Assembly (NCBI GenBank): GCA_034928145.1
Contig: JAYFPE010000010.1
Span: 68,171 to 132,170 of the forward strand
Direction: 5' to 3'
Length of the DNA: 64,000 bases
Source of the DNA: Pelethousia sp034928145
GTDB lineage: Bacteria > Bacillota > Clostridia > Christensenellales > CAG-138
A program made the translations under genes and the position numbers. The notes under the pieces are model-generated. The model was not told the DNA's origin and searched no databases. It saw only the letters and a program-made list of their open reading frames with translations. Positions 1 through 8,924 of this stretch are shown here, in pieces. How positions within the stretch are numbered: position 1 is the first letter of the stretch; the number at the start of each line of letters is the position of its first letter.

Positions 1-359
1 GTACGGAAGGGGGTCAAAAGCGCCCCGTCCTTGCCGAAGGCCAGATAGCCGTGCATCATGGCGGAAATGCCTAGCGAGCCCACAGCCGTTAGGCGCAGGC
101 CGAAATCCTTTTGCACGTTATCCGAGAGATCTTGGAAGCAGGCCGCGAGGCCCGTCCAAACATCCTCCAGAGGATACGTCCAAATGTTGTTTTCCAGCGT
201 GTTCTGCCATTCATATCCACCCGAAGAGATAGGCGCATGATCTTCCCCGATCAGCACCGCCTTGATGCGCGTGGAACCAAGCTCAATGCCCAGCGCGGTC
301 TTGCCCGCCCCGATGGCGCTCCTTATTTCTTGCTTCCTATCTTGTGCGATTTTTTCCAT
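1..359 (-). CDS. FGGY-family carbohydrate kinase, N-terminal part (runs off the window)
   Basis: This is the N-terminal 119 residues of a sugar kinase that would phosphorylate the sugar brought in by the ABC importer encoded just upstream. The start is the ATG at 359, preceded by AGGAG. An FGGY-type N-terminal nucleotide-binding loop is visible (residues around GIELGSTRIKAVLI), followed by a MMHGY segment in the position where xylulokinase-type enzymes have their substrate loop. It lies 41 bp after the permease gene in the same direction, so it is probably in the same operon. The kind of sugar cannot be decided because the substrate and ADP-binding domains lie outside the window. It does not look like classical AraB. 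Confidence 0.85.
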   Translation of the reverse strand, partial: MEKIAQDRKQEIRSAIGAGKTALGIELGSTRIKAVLIGEDHAPISSGGYEWQNTLENNIWTYPLEDVWTGLAACFQDLSDNVQKDFGLRLTAVGSLGISAMMHGYLAFGKDGALLTPFR

Positions 360-400
360 GTAAAGCTCCTTTCGTCAGTTCAGACCATACGCTTTATTTT

Positions 401-1513
401 TTATGATGATACATCTTGCTTCCGCTCATGCCCCTTGCTTCGCAGCCATTCCGGCAGCAGTAAACCGAAGCCGCCCTTTTTGCCGGCCGCGGCAAAGACG
501 CTTTGCAGCACGATAAACACGAAGAGGAAGGCCGAGGTGATGATCCTGGGCCAGGATGCGTCCACAATGCCCAGAAGCGGCACGATGCGCTCGATCAGCG
601 CGTTGATCAGCACGCCGAAGAGCGTGCCGATGGGCAGGCCCACGCCGCCGCTGAGCATGGCGCCGCCGATCACACTGGAGGAAATGGCGTCGATCTCATA
701 GCCCTGGCCGTTCCCCGGGTTGCCGGAGGGGGAGAGGAGGGTAAAGAGCAGGCCGCCGATGCCCGCCAATAGGCCGCAAAGCACATGCGCCATGAATTTG
801 GTTCGCCTAACGTTGACGCCCATGAGCAGCGCGCTTTGCGGGTTGCCGCCGACAGCGTAGAGGGAGCGGCCGAACTTGGTTTTTTTGAGGGTAATGATGA
901 GGATGACCAGCACCACCAACGCCACGATGGCCGCCGGGGTGAGGTAGGCTACGTCATGCGTGCCGTTCTTGCGCTCGTTGAAGAGAAAGGGGATATACAT
1001 CTTGGCGCTCGACCAGCCCATAAAGACCGCATCCGAAATGGGCACGGACTTGGCGTTGATTACGCTGATCATGCCGCGCGCGAAGAACATGCCTGAGAGC
1101 GTAACGATGAAGGGCTGTATCTCCAAATAAGAAACGAGGTAGCCCTGCACGACGCCAAAGGCGATGCCGATGCCCAGGGAGACAGGAATCGTCCAAATGG
1201 CGCTCACCTTGCCATCCATCAGCATTACGGCGATGACCATGCTCACAAGGCCCGTAACGCCGCCTACCGAGATATCGATGCTGCCGGTAATCAAAACCAC
1301 CGTCAGCCCCAGGGACAGCATCAGCAAATAGGCCTTGTTGTTGAAAAGGTTAAAGAACACCGAATATTTGGCAAAGTTGCTGCTTTTGAACAGGATGACG
1401 GAGACCACATATAGCAGCACGAACAGCGAGATCGTGATCAGCAGCAATATGACGGCGTTGCTCGGGCCCCTGCGCTTTGTGAAGGGGGCGGGGGGTGTAT
1501 TTCTATCTTTCAT
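401..1513 (-). CDS. Sugar ABC transporter permease, YjfF/RbsC type
   Basis: Integral membrane permease of 370 residues, one of two paralogous permeases of a ribose/galactofuranose-class importer. It is rich in hydrophobic helices and carries the family motif ITGSIDISVGG near residue 75. The ATG at 1513 is preferred over the longer reading frame because GGAGG lies 8-9 bases upstream. It starts 4 bp after the stop of the neighbouring permease gene, indicating translational coupling. By analogy with E. coli YtfT-YjfF the two permeases form a heterodimeric channel. Confidence 0.92.
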   Translation of the reverse strand: MKDRNTPPAPFTKRRGPSNAVILLLITISLFVLLYVVSVILFKSSNFAKYSVFFNLFNNKAYLLMLSLGLTVVLITGSIDISVGGVTGLVSMVIAVMLMDGKVSAIWTIPVSLGIGIAFGVVQGYLVSYLEIQPFIVTLSGMFFARGMISVINAKSVPISDAVFMGWSSAKMYIPFLFNERKNGTHDVAYLTPAAIVALVVLVILIITLKKTKFGRSLYAVGGNPQSALLMGVNVRRTKFMAHVLCGLLAGIGGLLFTLLSPSGNPGNGQGYEIDAISSSVIGGAMLSGGVGLPIGTLFGVLINALIERIVPLLGIVDASWPRIITSAFLFVFIVLQSVFAAAGKKGGFGLLLPEWLRSKGHERKQDVSS

Positions 1514-1517
1514 CGCC

Positions 1518-2609
1518 TTAACCTCCCACGGACGCATTCCCGGCGAATACTTTTTGGCTTAGCTTTTTGACGTTTGCTTTGAAAACATCGCTGCTGGCCA
1601 CGATGATGACGATGATGATGACCGCCTTGAATACGTTGAGCTGGTCCGCCCGCACGCTCATGGCATAGAGCGTGGTCGTGATCGCCTGGATAGTATAGGC
1701 GCCGATCACCGAGCCCGCGATGCTGAATTTACCACCGCCCAGCATGTTGCCCCCTAGGGCCACGGCGAGGATGGCGTCCATCTCGATGGCAAGGCCCAGT
1801 TCGCCCGCGTTTACGCTGCCCACGCCGCTCGAACCAACCAGCCCCGCCACACCCGCCAATATACCGCAGATGACGAAGGCCATGAACTTGATGACCGGGG
1901 AGTTGAGGCCCACCAGGCGGGAGGCGGCGCCGTTGATGCCCACGCTCTGCACGTATAGGCCCAAACTCGTCAGCTTGGTGAGCAGCACCACCAGCACGAT
2001 GATTAAAATCGAGACCAGGATGGTCGTGCGGATGGGAATGCCGGGGATCTGCACCCCTAACCATTTATAAACCGGGTTCATGATATACACGGTTTGGCCA
2101 TGCGTGATCTGCTTGGCGATGGAGCGCCCGGCCGTATAGAGGATCAGCGAGGCGATCATCGGCTGGATCTTCAGCACAGCTACCAGGAAGCCGTTGAACG
2201 CGCCGCATAGCGCGCCGCCCAGAAGGCCCACGAAGAGGGCCAGCAGATAGGGGCTGTGGAAAACGGCGGTTCGATATTCGGGGCCATTGAGCAAGAGACC
2301 GCAAAAGCTGGCCGAGATGGCCATGATGGAGCCCACGCTGATATCCTGGCCGCCGGAGGCGGCTGTGACCAGCGTCATGCCGAGCGTCACGATGATCAGC
2401 TCGCTGGCCTCGTCGAGGATGTTGGGGATATAGCCTGAAATCAGGCCGTTGGCGATGGAGATTTTGAAAAACGTGGGGGTGGTGATGATATTCTGCACCA
2501 CCACGATCAGCAGCACGGCCAGGGAGAAGGCCAGCCTGCTGCCGAGCAGGCGCTTGATCCAAGGCTCCTGAAGTTTGATGGGTTTGTTTTTGGTATCGTA
2601 ATCAGGCAT
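1518..2609 (-). CDS. Sugar ABC transporter permease, YtfT/RbsC type
   Basis: A 363-residue membrane permease and partner of the next permease. The membrane core begins near residue 25 and the loop motif SGGQDISVGS occurs near residue 105; most relatives have GGID rather than GGQD there. Its start overlaps the end of the ATPase gene by 8 bp, so the two are co-translated. The order binding protein, ATPase, permease, permease matches the ytfQ-ytfR-ytfT-yjfF type of furanose-sugar importer; substrate assignment rests on that gene order only. Confidence 0.92.
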   Translation of the reverse strand: MPDYDTKNKPIKLQEPWIKRLLGSRLAFSLAVLLIVVVQNIITTPTFFKISIANGLISGYIPNILDEASELIIVTLGMTLVTAASGGQDISVGSIMAISASFCGLLLNGPEYRTAVFHSPYLLALFVGLLGGALCGAFNGFLVAVLKIQPMIASLILYTAGRSIAKQITHGQTVYIMNPVYKWLGVQIPGIPIRTTILVSILIIVLVVLLTKLTSLGLYVQSVGINGAASRLVGLNSPVIKFMAFVICGILAGVAGLVGSSGVGSVNAGELGLAIEMDAILAVALGGNMLGGGKFSIAGSVIGAYTIQAITTTLYAMSVRADQLNVFKAVIIIVIIVASSDVFKANVKKLSQKVFAGNASVGG

Positions 2610-4143
2610 GGTCGGCCTCCCCTCCCGCGATTGTGCGCATGATCGTGTTTTGATTGAGATCGCCCGCTGTCAGCTCACCGACCTTGCGCCGGTCCCGCAT
2701 GACCACCATCTTGGAGCAGGTGCGCAACATCTCTTCCATTTCCGAGGAGATGAAGGCCACGCTCTTGCCCTCGGCCGCGAGCTTTAGGATCAGCTTTTGG
2801 ATCTCCGTTTTGGTGCCGATGTCGATGCCGCGGGTGGGCTCGTCGAGAATCATGAACGCGGGGTTGGTCAGCAGCCAGCGCGCCAGGATGACCTTTTGCT
2901 GGTTGCCGCCAGAGAGGCTCTTGACGGGCGTTTCGCTGCCGGCTGTTTTGATGTTGAGCAGCTGGATGTATTCATCCGCGTACTGCTCCATTTCCTTGTG
3001 GGTCAAGCGCCTGAAAAGGCCGCGCTTAGCCTGCAGGGCGATGATGATGTTTTCCCGAACGGAAAGCTCGGGCAGGATGCCGTCCGCCTTGCGGTCTTCC
3101 GGCAAATAAGCCATGCCCTGCTGCATGGCGTCCAACGGACGCTTGATCTTAATGTTTTTGCCCCGTATGCGCAGCTGGCCCTGAATGGCCTTATCCGCGC
3201 CGTAGACGGCGCGCATCAGCTCGCTGCGGCCGCTGCCCAATAGGCCGCTGAAGCCTACGACCTCGCCCCTGTGCATTTGCAGGTTGAAGGGGGCCACCTT
3301 TGAAGCGCCGCTTGAGAGACCCACGGCCTCAATCAGCGGCTGTTCGTCCTCGAGAGCGGCCGCGGCCCGGCCGCCGCCAAGATCGGAAAGGTTTTCGATC
3401 TCCTTGCCCAGCATTTTGGTGACCAGTTCCAGGCGGGGCAGGTTTTCTAGCTCATAGTCGCCCACGAGTTCACCGTTTCTAAGCACGGTGATGCGGTCGC
3501 ATACTTCGTAGACCTGCTCGAGGAAATGGGTGATGAAGATGATCCCCACACCGTTTTCCTTGAGCTGGCGCATGAGCGAAAAGAGCTTTTGCACCTCATC
3601 CGCATCGAGGGAGGAGGTGGGTTCATCCAGAATCAGAAATTGGCATTTGGTATCTACGGCGCGGGCGATGGCGATCATTTGCTGGATAGCGATCGAGCAG
3701 CTGTCCAGCTGCGCCGTAGGATCGGCCGCGATGTTGAGCTCTTGCAGCAATTCCGTGGCATTGCGGCTCATCTGCCGCCAGTTGATCAGGCCCATAGAGC
3801 GAGGCTCGCGCCCCAGGAAGAGGTTTTCCATTACCGTAAGGTTGGGGCAGAGGTTTACCTCCTGGTAAACGGTGCTGATGCCCAGTTTTTGCGCATCCTG
3901 CGGCGAACGTATCACGACAGGCTTTCCATCCAGCTCGACGATTCCTTCGTCCATGGCATAAACGCCGGTCAGCACTTTGACGAGCGTCGATTTCCCCGCG
4001 CCGTTTTCCCCCATCAGGGCGTGTATCTCGCCGCGGCGCAGCTTGAAATCAACCTGGTTGAGCGCGCGAACGCCGGGAAACGATTTGCCGATGCCGGTCA
4101 TCGTCAGCGCGGGGCCGCTTTGCTCCTGTGTTATCGTACCCAT
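2602..4143 (-). CDS. Sugar ABC transporter ATPase with two nucleotide-binding domains (RbsA/YtfR type)
   Basis: A 513-residue double ATPase that powers sugar import. Domain 1 has Walker A GENGAGKST and Walker B FLILDEPTSSLD. Domain 2 has a degenerate Walker A (GLLGSGRSEL), a good signature (SLSGGNQQK) and Walker B FMILDEPTRGID. The mixed intact/degenerate layout is typical of RbsA, MglA and AraG. The signature of domain 1 is also degenerate (CSIAIQQM). The start ATG follows AAGGTGG. A 160-bp gap containing a 17-bp hairpin separates it from the binding-protein gene. Confidence 0.94.
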   Translation of the reverse strand: MGTITQEQSGPALTMTGIGKSFPGVRALNQVDFKLRRGEIHALMGENGAGKSTLVKVLTGVYAMDEGIVELDGKPVVIRSPQDAQKLGISTVYQEVNLCPNLTVMENLFLGREPRSMGLINWRQMSRNATELLQELNIAADPTAQLDSCSIAIQQMIAIARAVDTKCQFLILDEPTSSLDADEVQKLFSLMRQLKENGVGIIFITHFLEQVYEVCDRITVLRNGELVGDYELENLPRLELVTKMLGKEIENLSDLGGGRAAAALEDEQPLIEAVGLSSGASKVAPFNLQMHRGEVVGFSGLLGSGRSELMRAVYGADKAIQGQLRIRGKNIKIKRPLDAMQQGMAYLPEDRKADGILPELSVRENIIIALQAKRGLFRRLTHKEMEQYADEYIQLLNIKTAGSETPVKSLSGGNQQKVILARWLLTNPAFMILDEPTRGIDIGTKTEIQKLILKLAAEGKSVAFISSEMEEMLRTCSKMVVMRDRRKVGELTAGDLNQNTIMRTIAGGEADHA

Positions 4144-4215
4144 AAAGTTTGCCCACCTTCATTGAGATGCTGTTTTTTCCATTATATCATAATTATATAT
4201 CGTCTTATTATAGAT

Positions 4216-4254
4216 TTCGGTTCGGGGAGATTCCAGGAATCTCCCCGAACCGAA
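4216..4254 (-). promoter_or_regulatory. Strong intercistronic hairpin between binding-protein gene and ATPase gene
   Basis: The arms 4216-4232 and 4238-4254 are perfect inverted repeats of 17 bp with a CCAGG loop. No U-run follows on the transcribed (minus) strand, so it is more likely a 3'-end stabiliser or partial terminator that keeps the binding-protein mRNA in excess over the membrane components than a full terminator. This is a known arrangement in binding-protein operons; the role here is inferred. Confidence 0.85.
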
Positions 4255-4303
4255 TATGGGATTCCGCTTTACGATTTAAAAATCCCGCTTATGTGCAGGC
4301 CAA

Positions 4304-5350
4304 TTAATACGGGCGGGCGTCCACGATATCCTGGGTGATGGTGTCGTAGTAGAAGGCGGCCTCGTCTACAACTTCGACCTTGGCGGGGGAGCCGCCGCCC
4401 TGGATCAGGTTGATCAGCTCGGCGACCTTGGGCCCGTGCAGCGGGTTGCACTCGACGTTGCAGTTGATCTTGCCTTCCAGCGTCATCTGGAGGTAAGCCC
4501 TGTTGGCGTCGAAGGAGATGATAGCCACGCCATCCTTGCCACCCACGGCAATGCCGGCCTCTTCGAGGGCCTGGATGGCGCCGTCGGCCATGTTATCGTT
4601 CTCGGCGTAGACCACGTTGATATCCTTGTGCTGCTGGATCCAGGAAGCCATGATTTCCTTAGCCGTATCGGTGCTCCAGTCCGCGGTCTGCTGCTCGAGC
4701 AGGGTCCAGTTGGCGTTGGCTGCCACGGCCTCGGTCAGCGCCTCGCTGCGGCCTACCTGCGCGGAGGAACCGAGCTGGCCCTGCAGGTTGACGATGTTGA
4801 CCGGCTGGTCGCTGGTGAAGCGGGTGGCGATCCAATCGGTAGCCTTCACGCCCTCGGCTTTGAAATCGGAGCCGACCCAGCAGGTGAAGAGGTCTTCGCT
4901 GGCGTTAATGGTACGGTCTACCAGGATCACGGGGATGCCGGCGTCCTTGGCATTCTTAAGCACGGTGTCCCAGCCATCCATGTTGACGGCGGCGATCACG
5001 ATGTAGTCGACCTCCTGGTCTATGAAGCCCTGCACATCGGCTACCTGCTTGGCTGCGTCGTTGTTGGCGTCGGCCAGGATCAGGTTGAAGCCATTCTCCG
5101 CGCTAAGGGCTTCCTGCATGGACTTGGTGTTCGCCTTGCGCCAGTCGGATTCATCCGCTTTGCACTGGGCAAAGCCTACGGTAATGAGGTCAGCGCCCGC
5201 CTCGGCGGCTGGGGCCGCGGGTTGTGCGGCGGGGGCTGCGGGTTCGGCGGGAGCCGCGGCAGGTGCCTCCGTAGTCGCCGCGGGCGCGCCGCAGGCAACC
5301 AGGCTCAGCGCCAGTACCAAAGTAAGGGCCATCGCAAGAAGTTTCTTCAT
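4304..5350 (-). CDS. Sugar ABC transporter substrate-binding lipoprotein (YtfQ/RbsB type)
   Basis: A 348-residue extracellular sugar-binding protein. It has a lipoprotein signal peptide with lipobox LVAC, Cys20 being the lipidated residue, then an Ala/Pro/Glu-rich spacer to about residue 53, then a periplasmic-binding-protein fold of the ribose/galactofuranose class (starting near DLITVGFAQ). It is the first gene of the importer operon behind a well-formed promoter at 5454-5482. The divergent AraR-like regulator suggests an arabinose- or galactose-type furanose as ligand, but this is not proven. Confidence 0.93.
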   Translation of the reverse strand: MKKLLAMALTLVLALSLVACGAPAATTEAPAAAPAEPAAPAAQPAAPAAEAGADLITVGFAQCKADESDWRKANTKSMQEALSAENGFNLILADANNDAAKQVADVQGFIDQEVDYIVIAAVNMDGWDTVLKNAKDAGIPVILVDRTINASEDLFTCWVGSDFKAEGVKATDWIATRFTSDQPVNIVNLQGQLGSSAQVGRSEALTEAVAANANWTLLEQQTADWSTDTAKEIMASWIQQHKDINVVYAENDNMADGAIQALEEAGIAVGGKDGVAIISFDANRAYLQMTLEGKINCNVECNPLHGPKVAELINLIQGGGSPAKVEVVDEAAFYYDTITQDIVDARPY

Positions 5351-5453
5351 TTTTCCTCTCTCCTTTTCTTTTTTCGATCTCTGCGATCATTGTGGACAGG
5401 ATAGATTGACTCGAAAGCTCATTGAAGATATGACAGGATGCTTTCTTAGGGTC

Positions 5454-5482
5454 AGTATAATACGCGCAAAGGTATCTGTCAA
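5454..5482 (-). promoter_or_regulatory. Sigma-A promoter of the sugar importer operon
   Basis: On the minus strand the -35 is TTGACA (5477-5482), the spacer 17 bp, and the -10 TATACT (5454-5459). One operator-like half site (ATACAAAT on the minus strand, 5485-5492) abuts the -35. The leader to the binding-protein start is about 100 bases. Confidence 0.85.
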
Positions 5483-5484
5483 CC

Positions 5485-5731
5485 ATTTGTATGGAACAAC
5501 TTGCTATAACTTTTTCTTTTACGATACAATTAATTCGGGAGGGTTCGGATAAAAAAATACAAATTTTGTTTTAATTACGACGAAATGCGCCTGACTTCGG
5601 GCGGTTTTTCGCAGACATATCGAGCGGACGACCTTCACGCGGCCTGCCCACACATGCACATATTAATGAAAGACAAGCCCTTACCTAGATAAAATACAAG
5701 TTTAGATACCACTTGAAAAGATGATACAAAT
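5485..5731. promoter_or_regulatory. Repeated ATACAAAT operator-like sites in the divergent control region
   Basis: The 422-bp gap 5351-5772 holds two divergent promoters and three copies of the octamer ATTTGTAT/ATACAAAT, at 5485-5492, 5557-5564 and 5724-5731, the last being part of the near-palindrome ATACAAATTTGTTAT. A looser copy (ATACAAGT) lies near 5694. They sit where a repressor would block both promoters. Assignment to the adjacent AraR-like protein is an inference from position. Confidence 0.65.
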
Positions 5732-5741
5732 TTGTTATGAT
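5713..5741 (+). promoter_or_regulatory. Sigma-A promoter of the AraR-like regulator, with operator in the spacer
   Basis: The -35 is TTGAAA (5713-5718), the spacer 17 bp, and the -10 TATGAT (5736-5741). The operator-like ATACAAATTTGT occupies the spacer, which would give tight autoregulation. Expected RNA start is near 5748, about 25 bases before the TTG start codon. Confidence 0.8.
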
Positions 5742-5772
5742 GAACATAGAGTTTGAGGGTGGGGTGACGTAG

Positions 5773-6843
5773 TTGCTTAAATATCAGGAAATCGCCAATA
5801 CATTGCGCAGGCAGATCGAGGATAATATTTTTACCGAAACCAAGAAGTTCCCCAGCGAACAGGCCCTTTGCCTGGAACATGGGGTCAGCCGCCAAACCAT
5901 CCGGCACGCCCTGTCCGTATTGGTGCAGGAAGGGCTGCTTGAGCGGCAGCATGGCAGCGGTTCACGCGTGCGCGGCAAGGCGCAGCCCCTTCCGCCGCCA
6001 CAGCGCTCCATCGCGGTGATCACCACCTATATCAGCGATTATATCTTCCCCAGCATCCTGCGCGAAGTGGAAACCGTTTTATCCCGCAACAACTGCACCA
6101 CCATGCTTTATGCCACGCAAAACCAGGTGGTAAACGAGCGCCGCGTTCTGCAAGGCCTCTTGGCCCTGCCTAAGCTAGACGGCGTGCTGGTGGAGGGCAC
6201 AAAAACGGCTTTGCCAAACCCCAACCTGGATTTATACCGCAAACTGATGGAGCGCAACATCCCCTTGGTATTCATGAACGGCAACTACCGGGAGCTGACG
6301 GACGCTATCTCTGTGCTGGATGATAACTATAACGGCGGCCGCCAGCTGGTGCAATATCTAACGGCAAAGGGCCATGCCCGCATCGCCGGCATGTTCAAAA
6401 GCGACGATATCCAGGGCCACCAGCGCTACGCCGGCTATGCCGCGGCCCTCTTGGACGCCGGCTTGCCCATGGAGGATAGCCAGCTTTACTGGTACAATAC
6501 CGAAACCAAGGACGCGCTGGCCAACGGCAACCTTATTTATACCGAACAGATGCTATCGGCTACCAAGGGCTGCAGCGCGGTGGTCTGCTATAACGATGAG
6601 ATCGCCAGCCAACTGCTGCTGGCCCTGCTAAACGCAGGGGTCAAGATTCCCGAAAAGATGGCTTTGGTCAGCTTCGACAACAGCCGCTACAGCGACCTCG
6701 GCCCCATCACCATCACCTCGCTCTCCCACGGAGATCACAACGTGGGCAGGCTGGCAGCGCAAACCTTGATCAAGCTGCTTAGCGGCGAGCAATGCGAATC
6801 CCAGCTCGCGCCCTGGACGCTGATCGAAAAAGCAAGCAGCTAA
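5773..6843 (+). CDS. GntR/LacI hybrid transcriptional regulator (AraR type)
   Basis: A 356-residue DNA-binding repressor. Residues 1-70 form a GntR-type winged helix (YQEIANTLRRQIEDNI, then SRQTIRHALSVLVQEGLLERQHGSG). Residues 75-356 form a LacI-type sugar-sensing domain. This hybrid layout is characteristic of AraR. The start is a TTG at 5773 preceded by a GAGGGTGGGG ribosome site; there is no better ATG. It is divergent from the importer operon and probably represses both it and itself through the ATACAAAT sites, with release by the sugar or its derivative. Confidence 0.88.
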   Translation: MLKYQEIANTLRRQIEDNIFTETKKFPSEQALCLEHGVSRQTIRHALSVLVQEGLLERQHGSGSRVRGKAQPLPPPQRSIAVITTYISDYIFPSILREVETVLSRNNCTTMLYATQNQVVNERRVLQGLLALPKLDGVLVEGTKTALPNPNLDLYRKLMERNIPLVFMNGNYRELTDAISVLDDNYNGGRQLVQYLTAKGHARIAGMFKSDDIQGHQRYAGYAAALLDAGLPMEDSQLYWYNTETKDALANGNLIYTEQMLSATKGCSAVVCYNDEIASQLLLALLNAGVKIPEKMALVSFDNSRYSDLGPITITSLSHGDHNVGRLAAQTLIKLLSGEQCESQLAPWTLIEKASS

Positions 6844-6860
6844 GCGGTGCAGGGCAACAT

Positions 6861-6893
6861 AAAAGGGCCGGATAATGATCGTCCGGCCCTTTT
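6861..6893. terminator. Bidirectional rho-independent terminator
   Basis: A perfect 12-bp stem, AAAAGGGCCGGA (6861-6872) against TCCGGCCCTTTT (6882-6893), with U-runs on both strands. It lies between the convergent regulator gene and the last gene of the PTS operon and serves both. Confidence 0.95.
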
Positions 6894-6916
6894 CTTTTCA
6901 TGCCGCGCCGCGCGGC

Positions 6917-8626
6917 TTAGCCCGCAGCGTTTGCCAGCAGCGCCTTGACGGCTGCTTCCGTATCCAGGTTAATGACCTTTTGGCTAAGAGCCTGCGCTTC
7001 TTCAAGGGTGTATTGGGCGAGCGCGCGCTTCACATCCGCGATGCAGGCCGCATTCATGCTGAACTTGCGCAGGCCCAGCCCGGCCAATGCGGGCGCGGCC
7101 AGGGCGGAGCCAGCCATCTCGCCGCATACGGAGACCGGCTTGCCCCTTGCGTTGAAGGCGTCCAACACCATCTTGATGGCGCGGAACATAGCTGGGGAAA
7201 AGCTTTGGTAATAGCCGGCGACCTGGGCGTTCATGCGGTCCGCCGCGTGCAGGTATTGGCACAGGTCATTGGTGCCGATGCTGGCAAAATCGCACGCGGC
7301 AGCCACGACGTCCGCAAGGAGGGCGATGGAGGGGATCTCGATCATGATGCCTACAGGCATGCTTTCGTCAAAGGGGATCTGCTGGCCGCGCAGCTGCGCC
7401 CTGGCTTCTTCCAGGACCTCCTTGGCGGCGCGCAGGTCATCCAGTGAGCCGACCATGGGGAACATGATCTGCAGCTTGCCGTAAGCGGAGGCCCGCAAGG
7501 CGGCCCGCAGCTGGGTGAGGAAGAGCTCGCGCTTTTCGAGGCACAACCGCAGGGCGCGGCAGCCCAGGAAAGGGTTATCCTCCTTGGGCAGGGGCAGGGC
7601 GGGCAGGGTCTTATCCCCGCCCACATCCAGCGTGCGCAAGGTCACGGGGCGGCCCTTGGCCTGCTCGAGCACAGCGCGGTATACGGCGAACTGCTCCATT
7701 TCCGCCGGCAGGCGCTCGCTCTCCATATAGAGGAACTCCGTACGGAAAAGCCCCACGAAGCTGCATACCTCGATGGCGTCCTTATCCATGCGCGCGCCGA
7801 TGTTGAGGCCGATCTCCACAGGCGTGCCGTCTTTGAGGCGGGGCTCCTGGGCAAAATATTGGGCGGCGTCGCGCCGATCCGCCTGGTAGGCCGCGCGCTT
7901 TTCTTCATATTGGCGCAGGGCGGAAGCATCCGGATCGAGCAGCACCTCGCCGTTTAGCGCATCCACGATGACCGCGGCCCCGTGGGGCAGGGCCTTGGTG
8001 GCGTCCGGCACGCCCAGCACGGCGGGGATGCCGAAGGCGCGGGCCAAGATGGCGGAGTGGGAGGTGGAGCCGCCTACTTCGGTAATGATGGCCAGTACAT
8101 TCGCCCTATCCATGGTAGCGGTATCGCTGGGCAGAAGGTCGTGGGCGACGACCACCACGGGGCAGCCGAGGCGAGAGAGGTTGCGCTCCGGCTCCCCGTG
8201 GAGGATGCGCACCAAGCGGTTGCGCACATCCCGAAGGTCCATCGCCCGCGAGGCGATCAGCGGGTCCTTGGCGGCGCTCAAAAGGGCCGCGTATTCCGTA
8301 AATACCCGGTTCACGGCAAAATCCGGCGCCTGGCGGCGCTCCAGGATGGCCGCGCGGATCTCCTCATCCATCTCCTCGTCCCCGAGAAAGGCCCGGTGCG
8401 CCGAAAATATCTTGGCCTTATCCGCATCCCTCTGCGAGAAGGAGGCGATGATATCGCGCAGCTCCTTATCCGCCAGGCCTACGGCTTCCTGGTATTTGGC
8501 CACAGCGCCCAGCTCTTGGCCGGGCTGCACATAGGCTTCGAACACATCGCACGCATAGGCCTTGTATTGGTATACGCTGCCTGTGGATAGGCCCGGGGAA
8601 ACGGGGTTTCCCTTGAAAATGCGCAT
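6917..8626 (-). CDS. ptsI: PTS Enzyme I (phosphoenolpyruvate-protein phosphotransferase)
   Basis: A 569-residue cytoplasmic enzyme that takes phosphate from PEP and passes it to HPr. The phospho-histidine lies in GGSTSHSAILAR near residue 190. The PEP-binding TIM barrel contains the catalytic VSVCGEMAG segment near residue 500. Length is normal for the family. The ATG at 8626 is chosen because it follows GAGGG and lies 4 bp after the HPr stop; the longer reading frame lacks a better site. It is the last gene of a sugar-specific PTS operon, which is unusual because ptsHI is normally separate. Confidence 0.95.
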   Translation of the reverse strand: MRIFKGNPVSPGLSTGSVYQYKAYACDVFEAYVQPGQELGAVAKYQEAVGLADKELRDIIASFSQRDADKAKIFSAHRAFLGDEEMDEEIRAAILERRQAPDFAVNRVFTEYAALLSAAKDPLIASRAMDLRDVRNRLVRILHGEPERNLSRLGCPVVVVAHDLLPSDTATMDRANVLAIITEVGGSTSHSAILARAFGIPAVLGVPDATKALPHGAAVIVDALNGEVLLDPDASALRQYEEKRAAYQADRRDAAQYFAQEPRLKDGTPVEIGLNIGARMDKDAIEVCSFVGLFRTEFLYMESERLPAEMEQFAVYRAVLEQAKGRPVTLRTLDVGGDKTLPALPLPKEDNPFLGCRALRLCLEKRELFLTQLRAALRASAYGKLQIMFPMVGSLDDLRAAKEVLEEARAQLRGQQIPFDESMPVGIMIEIPSIALLADVVAAACDFASIGTNDLCQYLHAADRMNAQVAGYYQSFSPAMFRAIKMVLDAFNARGKPVSVCGEMAGSALAAPALAGLGLRKFSMNAACIADVKRALAQYTLEEAQALSQKVINLDTEAAVKALLANAAG

Positions 8627-8630
8627 ATGC

Positions 8631-8909
8631 TCAGCCCTCGCCAAAGCCGCTGTTGATCAGCGCGGCGAGCTGGTTCACAGCCGCCTGCTCGTCGCCGCCC
8701 TCGGCGGAAATTTCGATGTTGGTGCCGGCGTTGAGCCCTGCGGAAAGCAGGCGAACGATGGACTTTGCGTTTACCGCTACGGCGTCCGGGTCGTCCACGT
8801 TGCGGATGAGCACCTGGGATTCAAAGCTCTTGGCAAGCGCCACCAGCTCGGAGGCCGGCCGCGCGTGCAGGCCGGAGGTGTTTTTGATCAGCACGTTTTG
8901 TACGTACAT
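8631..8909 (-). CDS. ptsH: HPr, phosphocarrier protein of the PTS
   Basis: A 92-residue protein that carries phosphate from Enzyme I to the IIA proteins. His15 in SGLHARPAS is the energy-coupling site. The regulatory serine is present in NAKSIVRLL (Ser50 here, Ser46 in Bacillus numbering), so control by HPr kinase is possible. AAAGGAGC precedes the ATG. It is cotranscribed with Enzyme I and the mannitol-type PTS genes. Confidence 0.95.
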   Translation of the reverse strand: MYVQNVLIKNTSGLHARPASELVALAKSFESQVLIRNVDDPDAVAVNAKSIVRLLSAGLNAGTNIEISAEGGDEQAAVNQLAALINSGFGEG

Positions 8910-8924
8910 GGCGAATGCTCCTTT

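Noticed and set aside
4436..5404. 322-codon plus-strand frame opposite the binding lipoprotein
   Set aside because: Antisense shadow with low-complexity Gly/Arg tail; the minus-strand lipoprotein is unambiguous.
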